Positions 53,321 to 64,000 of a DNA stretch of 64,000 nt are shown piece after piece. The notes beneath the pieces are model-generated. The model did not search any database. It saw only the letters and a list, made by a program, of their open reading frames with translations, and was not told the origin of the DNA. A program made the translations under genes and the position numbers. Source of the DNA: Ichthyophthirius multifiliis (Eukaryota > Ciliophora > Oligohymenophorea > Hymenostomatida); NCBI RefSeq assembly GCF_000220395.1, contig NW_004086448.1, forward strand, positions 20,718-84,717. The letters run 5' to 3'. Every line of letters begins with the position of its first letter. Position 1 is the first letter of the stretch.

Positions 53321-55614
53321 TCTTTAGTTATTTTTCAATTATATTATTCAAAATAAATAAAAAAATATACAAAACGTTTATTTTAATTATTTATATTAAA
53401 ACCTAAAAAACAAAACAAAAAATATAAATATTTATAATTTATTTCTTCTTATTTTTTATAATATATATTTTTTTATTATTTTTTTTTAAAAAAAAATTCT
53501 TTTTACAAAAAAAATTATTTTATTATTTTCTAACAAAATAAATAAAATTTGAATGGAAAAATTTATAATGAATTATTATATAAATAATATTTATGAATAT
53601 ATATAATTATTAAGAAAGAATAAGGCTTTTCTTAAAATATTTATAATTAAAATTTAAATATTAATTATATAATAAAAGTTGGTTAGATATAAAATATGAT
53701 TTAAATGTTTAAAATTATAAATATTTTCTCTATTAAATTATTATTATTTTTATAAACTAAATAAATTCTTTTACATTTAATCTATATGTTATTCTATTGT
53801 ATTTTTATAAAAGCTTCTCTAATATAAATTATAGAAATTACAGATATTATTTATTTAAAATAAAATAAAATAAAGACATTGAATTATAAAAAAAATGTTT
53901 TTTTTATCAAAATTTATAATAATTAATTTTATTTATTATTTTTATAAATAAAATTAATATAAATATTAGAAAAAACTAATAAAATATAAATTTTAAAGTA
54001 ACTTTATTAAATAAACAAATTATTTATTATTTTATTTTAAAACTTCATTTTAAATCATAATATATGAAAACTATTTGGATTTAATATATACTAATATTAA
54101 TTATTAATATTAGTATGAATATATTTAGACAATTAACTTCTCAACGCATTATATAATTTTAATTTATATTGTTAATTTTATTATGATTATTATTTTAAAT
54201 ATATATATATTACATTTCTTTTTGATAATTTATAGGCTGTTAATAAATTTTAAATATATATTTTTTTTTAGAATTATGTTAATTAAACCTTCCTTTGTAG
54301 TTTTTAATAAATAATTAATTGTAATAAGAATTAAAATCTTATATATTTATAAGGTTATAATAATTTTTAAGACTATAATTATTTTTTTTAATGAAAATTA
54401 TTTTAATTTATTAATAAAAACTGAAAAATAATGAATCTTATGTAAAATTGAAATTCATTAAATCAAGACTCTTAACCTTATATAGTTTTTTATTTGATAA
54501 ATTTTAATTATCTAATTATTTGTTTTAATAAAAACACTCGTTTTTTTTTAATATATATTTTTTTTTTTTTTTTTCGAAAGAAATATTATAGTTCTTGCTT
54601 TGTTTCTCTTTCAATATTTATTATTTATTTAGCGCTTTCGATAACTTTATAGATTAATTTGTATTTATATATTATATCAGTGACTCATTTTATCTTTTTA
54701 ATTTTATAAGTAGAATTTATTATTTATGTTTAATTTTGAATTTTTTATGAAAATTTTGGAAGTAATATATAATTTCTTCTTATTTTAATATGTTTCGGTA
54801 TATTTTATAAAAAAAATTACAAAATTATGTATTCAATTCTTTATTATTAATATATTATAAGATATTACTTTATTTTATATATATAAATTTTAATGAATGA
54901 TTTTTAGAAATATATTTAATAAATGTAGTATATTTTTCTAGTATTCACATTTATTTAATAAAAAATATGTTATTAAAATTAATTGTTTTAATCAAATTAT
55001 ATAGTTTATTTAGTTAAATTATTTTAAAATTATATCTTCTTTTATTTTAAATAAAAAATTATTATAATAATTAAATGTGTTTAGAATTTAACATATTTTA
55101 TAAACTTATTAAACTGCATTTTTATTTTTTAATTTAATTGTAATTAAAATTATATGAATTTTTATATTAAAATATTTATATTAAATTCAAATAATTATTT
55201 TAATAAACTTTAAAATAATATATGTAAAAATTGGAGAGAAAAATATGAGAAATATCCTTTTTTTTATTTAATATATAATTTTTTAAAAGAATTAAAGTAA
55301 GAATAAGAAATGTAAACTAATTATATATAAAAACATATTAATAAAAAAAAAAAAATAATAATAAAATATGGATTTTAGCCTTTATATTTTATTATACTAT
55401 AAAGGAAAAGAAACAAACTAAAATTAATAATAATTGAAAAGATTAAAAACTAAACTTATTTTAAAATTTAGATAAAATAATTTTTTTTATTGTTAATAAA
55501 ATTATCGTTTTTTAAATTAATTTTACATTTAATTAAATAAATTATTAAATATATTTATTTTTATAGTCAAAATTTAAAATTAACAAAAAATTTAATAAAT
55601 AAAATTTATAAAAA
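53321..55614. other. Largest gene-free stretch of the window
   Basis: About 2.3 kb flanked by divergent genes. I found no convincing frame on either strand. It contains long T runs, a near-perfect palindrome at 54088-54116, and a relatively G+C-containing island around 54585-54660 (with TTTAGCGCTTTCGAT). No tRNA-like boxes were seen. Confidence 0.55.
54088..54116. repeat. Perfect 13-bp palindrome with 3-base loop
   Basis: The left arm ATACTAATATTAA (54088-54100) is exactly complemented by 54104-54116. It would form a tight hairpin or be a dyad binding site. Confidence 0.75.
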
Positions 55615-57441
55615 ATGGATAATATTAAAATAGTTCATAATCCCATAAAAACCTAAATTAGATATTTAGTTTTAATATTTTCCTCATTAACAATTGTAAA
55701 TAAAAATAAATATTTATAATTTAAAAAAAAAAAAAAATGCTAAAATAATAGTATTTAATATCAACTATTTTTTAATTTAAATAAATAAAAGTTTGCTGAT
55801 TATTATATTATGGATATTCCAGCATTAATAAAATCACAAATAGAGGAAGTTTTTTCACCTATATATGGCAAAGAAGAAACATAAATATATTATAGCTTTC
55901 TATATTCTGTGTATTCAATTCCAAATATAATTTTACCTTTATTTGGAGGAATATTATGTGATTAATTAGGTTTTTATATTTATTTTCAATTAATAATAAA
56001 TTTTATAATAAAGGATACCGAAAAATGACTCTAGTATTTTTATTTTTTATAACTTTGGGATAAATATTTATTACATATGGAGTTATAAAAAAAAGTATAT
56101 TTATAATGATTTTTGGTAGATTTATATTTGGAATAGGAGGTGAATCATTAAATATATCAATTAATTCATTAATAGTTAATTGGTTTTAAGGAAGTGAATT
56201 ATCTTTTGCCCAAGTATAAGCAATTATAAAAAATAAATTAATTTTATTTTATTTTAATAAAAGGCTTTGAATTTAAGTTTTATAAGATCTGCAAGTGTTT
56301 TAAATACTTTTATGACTCCTAGAATAGCAGAAGTAATATTTTTTGTGCTTACTTTTATACATATGTATTCTTTTAATAATAAAGTACAAATCAATGGATT
56401 AGTGTTTCATATTTGGAATTTTTATTTGCTTTCTTAGCTTTTTTAGCTCCATTTTACTCGTTTATATTGATTATAACTTAAATCGAAATAATTTCGAAGA
56501 ATAAAAAGAAAAAAAAAAATACAACTAAGATTTAAGCATATGGGAAAATATTTTTTTATTTAGTAAAAAATTTTAAAGGACTTGCAAAAAATTTAATTTA
56601 GTAAATATATTAATTAATATTATATATTAAAAAAAAACGAAAAAAAAAAGCTTTTTTGGGCTTTATCAATATTAACAGTATTTTTATATGTTGAAGTTAT
56701 TACATTTAATACATTTTCCAGTTCCATTTTAATAGAACTATGGTTTTTTTATTAAAATAAAATATTATCAAAAAATAAAAAAGGTTACCATAAGATAATA
56801 CTTTAGAAAAAAATTAAGAACTAGCAGGAGAAATGATGAGTATTCCTTATTTGATGGCTTCTTTTTTATTCCCTTTATTTGGGTTTATTTGTGATAAATA
56901 TGGACAGAGAATAAATTTACTAATAGTAGCATCTTTACTTTGTTTAACATCTTTTATAATTTTCCCTATTTTATATCCGGTTATAAGTTTATCAATATTA
57001 GGATTGTCTTATGCTATGTTTGGAGCGGTAATATGGCCTACTATATCATATATAATTCCTTAAAAAAGATTAGTATTTAAGAAAAAAAAAAATATATATA
57101 TATAATTTTAATAAATAAAAAAGGGAATTGGCTACGGAGTAATGAATTCTATTTAAAACTTTGGAACTGGAATTATGCCTCTAGTAATTGCATTTATTGA
57201 AATAAACGGAAACAGTATGAGTGTGATTTTTACTTTTATATCTATTTCAATTATTAGTGTTTATTTGTCAATTGTAGTTTAAAGAATTGATTCTAGATAA
57301 AAGATTAGTTTAAATGAAAATGATTAAAATAAATTAATGCTTAATTATGAAGAGCTTAATTATAAGAAACCAATTAGAGAAGACAATAAATACTATTTTA
57401 ATAATTAAAATAATAATTAAGATGATTAAAATATAATTTGA
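55615..57441 (+). CDS. Major facilitator superfamily transporter, MFSD1-like
   Basis: A 12-helix lysosomal-type transporter related to MFSD1, a dipeptide uniporter in animals. ATG 55615; intron 1 is 55696-55791 and at least five more short introns follow; TGA 57439. Family text is recognisable across the length: RYLVLIFSSLTI, DYYIMDIPALI, SFLYSVYSIPNIILPLFGG with CDQLG, IFGRFIFGIGGESL and NWFQGSELSFAQALNLSFIRSASVLN. In the second half come YLMASFLFPLFGFICDKYGQR, LSYAMFGAVIWPTISYIIP and GVMNSIQNFGTGIMPL. The tail is Asn/Gln-rich and cytosolic. Assignment to MFSD1 is by pattern; the transported substrate here is unknown. Confidence 0.87.
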
Positions 57442-57577
57442 TTTTTTTTTTTATTTGAAAAAAAAAAAAAAACAAACAAACAAACAATAATTCTTTATCT
57501 ATATAAATAATTTTATTTTATAAAAATATTATTTAATATTATCATTTAATAAAAAATCTATTTATAATAATATAATT

Positions 57578-60080
57578 TCAACTATATTAAAATTTATCTT
57601 TTAAAATTTACTAAGCTTTAATAAAAATATCAAACTCTTCATTTTGTACTTCGTTTTATTTTTTCTTGTCAACAATACCGCAATTTCTATTAAAAAAAAA
57701 AAAATATAATAAAAGTTAGAAAAATATTACTACAAGCTGACTTCTAAATAAATCTACTCATCTAAAAAATTAAAAATAGTTTCTACAACTGAATAAGCAC
57801 CATAATAACCAATTTTATTAAAATCTAAAATAAGTTTAAAATAAATTATTTTTTTAAAATGAAATTAATGTTTTGTAGCTAATCTTTTACATTTTTGTTC
57901 TATATTAGATGCTCCTTCGCTACTAATAAGATTTTAACTTAAATTTAATTCAATATTTTACAAATTAATATGGCTCTGAAGGCTTTCAAAAATTTAGGCT
58001 GTACCCAAATCACCAACTGAATTATTTGTTAAATCCAATATTAAAGTATTAAGTTATTTTAAATGAGAAATACTTATCGATAACTATTAAGTTTCTAAGC
58101 AATTTAAGCAGTTATCCCTTTTTAAGTAAAATATAAATAATATATATAAATATTATATAGTTTTACTTTAATTATAATTATAAATATTATAGATTTTCTA
58201 ATTTCAATATTGATTAAAAAAAAAATTCAAAGCCAGATTATTTTCTTTAAGTACTAAGAGTTTAATTTTCATTTATAAATTCAGTATAAAAATCTATTAA
58301 TGTTTTATTTTTAATATTTGCTTCATCTTCATATGTATATTGTTAGTCTTGGTGATTTTACTTTGTTAAATAAAATTTTATAAGTATGTCTTTTTCTTCA
58401 CTAGTAATTTAATTTTAAAAAAATTATTTTAAACCAGCTATATTAACTTTAAATAATTTTTTTGTTATTTATTATAGAGCTCCTTAATTATGAGATATTA
58501 AATTATCTAAATACATTCTATAATCTCCCGCTTATTTGCATTATTATTAACGCTTTAAACTAAAGGCTTTTTTTGTTTGATTTAATATTATTGTTAACTT
58601 TTTTATCTAAATATTAAAAAGGATATTCTTTGATATCATTTTTATGCCAGTCTTTTGAATATAATTATCTCTTATTTTATATTTGAATATAAATAAGTAA
58701 AAAATAAAATAAAAATAGTTATTTAACTGAAAATCATAAGTTATTTCTTCTATATTTTGATTAAATTAAAAAGATTTTGTTATAAAATAAACTCCATTAG
58801 AATCAAGTTAATTATTTCTTTTTTTTATATAGTTATAAAAATATATAAAAAATTGTTTTATTATATACGATAAGTCTATATTATATTCTTTTAAATTAAT
58901 AAGCTTTTCAATACTTTTACTAATATTAAAAGACCCGTAATTTTTATAAATTTATTATTTTGTTTAATCTTCATCTTTATTCATGTCAATAACTAATTGC
59001 TAAGGAGGATCAATTTAATTATTTCTTAATTTTTATAATTTAATAAAAATAATATAAATATACTTTAAATATAATTATAATGAATTCAATAAAACTAATT
59101 AAGAAATGTTTTCAAAAAAAAACATACACGAATGATTATTAAGTTCTATATCTTCCAAATTTAGGCTTAACCTTTGTAAATATTTTAAATTTTTTAAGCT
59201 TTTAGAAATACTAAATAACTCATTTTATTAAATAAATTTATTATGACTTTTTTATATATTATAAAAATCATTATATTAGATAAATAAATTTATTAAATAT
59301 TTTTACCTTAAAACTAAATTTAAATATTCTAAATCTTACATTTGAATTATTTTATTTGATAAAAATTTTGATCCTTATGTTGCAATCATATTATTATTTA
59401 AATTTAACTTTAGTATTTATACATGATTAGGTAAGTTTTCTAGAATTTCAGCCAGTCCCAAATTTTAAATTAAGTTATCTCTTTTATATGTTTATTTATA
59501 AAATATACTAAGTAAAATAAAATAAAAAAAAAAACGGAATTTATATATCAAATTCATTCAAAGAAGAATATTTTTTTATTAATTTTGATAATCCTTTTGA
59601 CCCAATTAAATTCAAAGGTTTTCGATTTCTATTTATAGAAAAAATAAAATAAAAATATTATTTGCTATTTGGTTTAAGTTTTTTAAACATTTGCTTATAT
59701 TTATTTATAAAATAATGAAAATTAAAAGCTTTAGATTAAGCTTCTTATTAAAAATAATAATCACCTGCTTTAAATATACATAAATCACTATTTTATTAGA
59801 AAACAAATTAAAAATATTATAATTTAATATTTCTAATTATATATTTACTCTAAAATAATAAGTCCCATTTAAAATAAATTATTATTTTGTTTCATTTAAA
59901 GAATAGTATCATGGAACTAAACATCATTTTATCTTAATATTTTTATAAATAAAAAAAATTAAATATTTAAAATAAATTTCTTTATTTTTAAACTATAATA
60001 TAATTTCGGCATAAGTAAGTTCTTTTTCTTAAATAATTTTAGAAATTGATTTTTGTTCATATTAATTTAATGAATACTCA
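57578..60080 (-). CDS. Leucine-rich repeat protein (ribonuclease-inhibitor-like), start unresolved
   Basis: A multi-exon LRR protein of the type heavily expanded in ciliates. Repeats are scattered across exons separated by short introns: LIGSKGLSKLIKKYSSLNEF, LGLAEILENLPNHVQILKLNL with NNNMIATQGS, SKSLKNLKYLQRLSLNLEDI, SISKSIEKLINLKEYNIDL, and near the C-terminus LKQLNTLILDLTNNSVGD then LQNIELNLSQNLISSEGAS. TGA is at 57578. A segment around 58220-58550 (KLFKVNIAGLKQFF, DILIKFYLTKQ) reads as coherent protein without LRR features. The 5' limit is uncertain: an ATG at 60406 or splicing from the upstream membrane-protein exons are both possible. Function unknown. Confidence 0.6.
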
Positions 60081-60156
60081 CTAAATTAAAAATATTTTAT
60101 TAAATAAATAAAAATATAAATAAATTTTACGGGGCATAGATGTAGAATTATTTTAC

Positions 60157-62021
60157 TTAATTTTGTGAACTTAATAAATTAAAATAATTTTTTTAATATT
60201 CTAAATCTTCAATTAAATGAGGATAATATTTATTATTTATATTATCAAAAAATTCTATTAATTACTATTATTAAGGTTAAATATCATGAATTATTATTAT
60301 TGATTCTCTAAAATAATAAAATTTAAATTATTTTAAAATATCAATTATATAATTAATTTTTACGATTATATAAATAACTATTAGAATCTATTTTTATGTT
60401 ATTCATATATATTTTTAATTTCCTGTTCTTAAAATATGTAATTTCCACTTTTTTATTTTATTTTAATATTTTTTATTCGACTTAAAGTATTTTTTTTTTT
60501 TAAAAAAAATACTCTAAATATAATTAACAGATGATACAATTTTCCAAATTATTAAAAATTTGTAAGAGAATTTATTAAATTTCCTCATTTTTAAATTAAT
60601 AATATCTTTTTTTTTTTTTTTTAAATAAAATAAAATATTAAATATAGGAAAAAAAAAAAAAAATACTCTAAATTCAGATAAAGATTATTAATTCTTTAAA
60701 ATTTTGACGAAATGAAATAAACATAATTAAAAATATTCGTATTTTTAACTGGTTCAACATTAAAACTTAAGCTTTTAACACTTTCAGCAGCCTTAGTATT
60801 AATTTTTTAAATTCTTTATAAAACTTAAAAAGATTTAATAGTTATGTTTTAAGTCATTTAAAATTTACTATGACTATTTTAAATATAAGAATTATATTTT
60901 TATACAAAAAATTGAAAACTATTAACAAAAACAATAATTTATTAATTGAATAAAATAAACTTTAAAATCACAGCAAAATTAGAAACTAATCTAAAAACAA
61001 AAATAACAAAATAAATTATAGTAAACCAACTCATTATCCAATTATCAGTAAAAATATTATTACAAACTTATATTATAAATAAAGGAAATGATTTAAATAA
61101 AATATCTAATAATTCATTAATTTAAAACAATAAAAGAAAATATTTCTATTCAAATATCATTTATATATTTATACTACTATTAAATTCTATTTACATTAAT
61201 GTTTCAAATTCATTTTGTTTCGAATTATTTGAATTTTAAATTTCTATAAATTTAGTTTCATTATTATATAACACATTATGATTGGAATATTAATCAGTTA
61301 AATTTGTCAAAAAATTTTAATTTTAGGATAATTTTAAAATTTAATCATCTGTTTTTATTGATTGTACCAATTGATTTTATTCTTCGAAATTCTTTCTTAG
61401 AATTTTTTTGTAATTACTAGCATTAGAATAAGTACTTCTCCTTTTCATAGCTTCTTATTATTTTTAAATGCAAAAATTTTGTTTTTATTCATTATTATTC
61501 TTTTCTTAATCAATAATTTCTATTAATTAACTTTTTTTTTAAAAAAAATAAATAAATAAATATATTTTATATATTATATTTATTATATAAATATACTCAG
61601 TTAATATAGAATGATATTTATAATAAATTCCAAAATAAACAAAAATAGGAATTAAATTAAAAAATCCAAATATAGATAATAGTAAAGATTTTGTTAAATT
61701 CTTTTGCCATTTTATTAATTAAAATAATTCTTTTAAACTAACCACCTGTTATTTCTTTTACAATATATCTATATATCTTAATAATGCGTTACTTAATATA
61801 AATATTATTAATGGAAATATTACAATTATTATAATTATAAATGTCTTTATATTCTTTTCTTTGAATTATGATAAAACTAAGTATATTATATCAAATGATA
61901 TTTATAAAATTGATAGTATATAACTTATTAATATTCGTTTATATTGCATTTTTTTTCTTGAATATATTTTAATTTTTTATTTCTCTTTTTTAAGATTGTT
62001 CAATTAATTATTTATTATCAT
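60157..62021 (-). CDS. Polytopic membrane protein, weakly XK-related-like
   Basis: ATG 62021. The first exon encodes several hydrophobic helices: ILISYILSILQISFDIIYLVL, FIIIIIVIFPLIIFIL and LLSIFGFFNLIPIFVYFGIYY. After an intron near 61535-61600 a charged cytosolic loop follows (EAMKRRSTYSNASNYKKIL), then more helices (YFLLLFQINELLDILFKSFP, IMSWFTIIYFVIFVFRLV). The ELLDILFKSFPLFIIQ pattern is reminiscent of XK-related scramblases, but this is weak. Further exons appear to continue by canonical splicing through FKNEEIQQILLQIFNNLE and FQEQEIKNIYEQHKNRF to LLSSQN at 60157. No stop was found, so it may be joined to the LRR exons downstream. Confidence 0.5.
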
Positions 62022-62395
62022 TATTGTCTATTTTATTTAAATAATATTATTATTTAATATAGTAAATATTTATATGAAAAAAACACATTTTTTAATAGAT
62101 ATTTTAGTTTAAATTGATTGAATTTTTTTTAATGTATTTAAAATAAATATTTTAAATCAATTTTTTAAAATACATTTTCATTTAATAAAAATCATAAATA
62201 ATATAATCAAAAAAACATGAAAATTATTTAATTAAATTTTATTTGAATGTATTTTATTTATTTAATTTGAAAATATTATTATTTTGAATATATTTTTTAA
62301 CTATTTTTATAAAATAACAAGAATTTTATATATAAAAAGACAATATTTAATATATAAATATTTTTATATTTAAATAGTTAAATTTTAATAATTTT
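62022..62395. other. Divergent intergenic region
   Basis: Short AT-rich spacer between divergent genes, with no motif recognised. Confidence 0.6.
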
Positions 62396-64000
62396 ATGGA
62401 GTAATTCTCATATGTTTTCGTTGAAAATTATATTTCTTGTTATAATGATTAACATGAATCGTTTAATTCATTTTTAAAATTTATTTAAAAAGGAGATTAG
62501 TATGTATTTTTTTTATTTTAAAAATGTTTGTTTAATATTTAACATTATCAAAAAACATATATTCATAGGGATAAAATAAATTTAATAATTAAATAAACAT
62601 AATAAATTCTTAAATTATCAAAATATAATCCAAAATAAAAGTTAAATATTTTAATAGTAATTTGATATATTATTAAATAATTTTAATCTATTTTTTTATA
62701 TAATAAAGTTAGTTAAATAATGTCTTAATACTTAAAATAAATATATGATTGAATAATTTCGAAATAGTCAAATACTAAACATAATGGAATAAATAGTATT
62801 ATTTTAATTTAAATATAAGTCTGAAGGAACAATATATTTAGGAGATAATATAAGTAATTTAAATATCATTTTTTTAAATATTTATTTATTAACCAAAATA
62901 AAGCTGAGAAAGAAACAAATGAATTAGTTTTATTCATTTTAGAATGTATTAAATAATGGTCTTAGATTTTTTTAAATCAAGAGTTTTTTTAAATTTATTA
63001 AAATTTATTGAATTTAGGAATAAAGTTTCCTAGTTAAAAATTTTCAAGTTTTTAAAATGTTGAAAAAATAAGTAATATTTTTTAAGTTGAATAAGAACTT
63101 AAAAATCTTGTTCTATAACTTATAAAAAATTTTAAATTGTTAAAAGAAATAATATAAACAAATTATTTAGATAATAGTATTAAAGATTAAATAAATTAAA
63201 TCGATTTCGAACTAAAAGAAAATATTTAAACTGGATAATTAATTTTTTAAATAATAGACTCAAACTAATATACTATAAACGAAAATTTATTACAAAAATA
63301 TATAGATTTAAGTTTTAAAACAGAAACAATTATTATAGATTTAGAGCTTTTATAAATAAAATAATTATCTTTATATAATTTTCGTTTAAAGCATTTTACA
63401 AATAATACGTTTATTGAATCGAATAGTATTTAAGAATTAGAATTATAAAAATCATAAGAGAGTTATTAAAATATTTATGAAAACTCATAAAATGATAATA
63501 TTTAATCAATTAAATATAATTTAAATCAACTTTCGAAAAATTAATCGAAAATAATGCCTGATATTGATTAAGAAATATTTTAATGTGAAATTTAAGAATA
63601 ATCAAATGATAGATGCAATTCAAACGAAAAAATATATATTTAGGATAGTATAATTAGCGAATAAAATAAAAAAGTATTAGTTTTTACGATAAAAGTCAAT
63701 ATAAAAATAATTATATTGATTCCCATAATAAATTAAATAGTTAATAAGGTTTAAATTAATAAGATATAAATCTTTAGAATTATTAAAATAATTAAATAAT
63801 ATCTAAAAGTGATATTGATATCTAAATTAAAATATAAAGTCATAGCAATATTAATTATACCGAAATTAATTAAAATTAATATTAAAATTTTCAAACTTAA
63901 AATGATAAAAGTTAAATAATATAAAAAGATAAAAACTAGTAAATTGATTAAAAATTAATTTTGGATTATTCCTTAGTTTAAAGTTCCTTAAATTCTTAAA
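62396..64000 (+). CDS. VHS/ENTH-like protein (partial, 3' end off window)
   Basis: The N-terminus resembles a ciliate-specific group with a VHS/ENTH-like helical solenoid, a fold used by clathrin adaptors. ATG 62396: EQFSYVFVENYISCYND and FLKFIQKGDQY. Introns start at 62504, about 62656 and near 62845. Later exons read IKQTQQILKLSKYNPKQK, QCLNTQNKYMIEQF, NEFSFILECIKQWSQIF and YQNLLNLGIKFPSQ, all helical. A long Gln/Asn-rich tail follows (LNQLSKNQSKIMPDIDQE). Near 63677 a run of six A's breaks the frame by one base; the second frame then stays open to the window end. The VHS assignment is by shape and should be treated as tentative. Confidence 0.5.

Overview
This is nuclear DNA from a ciliate, read with the ciliate code: TAA and TAG encode glutamine and TGA is the only stop. 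With TAA/TAG as Gln, about two dozen long, conserved reading frames open up. Almost all the stops I could place are TGA. The standard code leaves only fragments. Extreme A+T richness, AT-rich introns mostly of 40-65 bp with GTA...TAG/AAG ends, and an oligohymenophorean gene set fit Ichthyophthirius multifiliis best, or a close relative of Tetrahymena. The species is inference.

Layout: 0-4 kb minus strand: calpain (cut by the window edge), a small hypothetical, a JMJD7-type JmjC hydroxylase. 4.2-9.8 kb plus: large polytopic PAS protein of the 'tiny macrocysts B' family. 10-13.4 kb minus: WASH complex subunit 3 and an ADCK1-type ABC1 kinase. 13.8-18.6 kb plus: MGCC-anchored MORN protein and GARP subunit VPS54. 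18.8-20.9 kb minus: a fusion of glutathione-dependent formaldehyde dehydrogenase and S-formylglutathione hydrolase. 21.6-24.5 kb plus: COG1-like subunit. 24.6-29.2 kb minus: DNA topoisomerase II. 30.3-31.6 kb plus: methyltransferase. 32-33.3 kb minus: replication factor C subunit. 35-49.7 kb plus: B-box/WD40 protein, LRR/ankyrin protein, CFAP36, a cyclic-nucleotide-binding protein and a Q/N-rich protein. 50-53.3 kb minus: two unrecognised proteins. 55.6-57.4 kb plus: MFSD1-type transporter. 57.6-62 kb minus: LRR protein and a polytopic membrane protein, perhaps one gene. 62.4 kb to the end, plus: VHS-like protein, cut by the edge.

The genes are mostly single-function eukaryotic housekeeping and cilia genes, not an operon. 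A loose theme is endosome/Golgi trafficking (WASHC3, VPS54, COG1-like, MFSD1, VHS-like), with two S-phase genes (TOP2, RFC). (TA)n microsatellites lie in introns or intergenic DNA. (AAT)n arrays are mostly in exons, where they read as poly-Asn or poly-Gln. At least four genes show single-base frame breaks, at homopolymers or triplet repeats; these look more like sequencing indels than biology.

I saw no tRNA, rRNA, CRISPR array or transposon. I did not find a clearly new system. The most notable items are the two-enzyme formaldehyde-detoxification fusion, an E2F-type site upstream of the RFC gene, and several unrecognised ciliate proteins.
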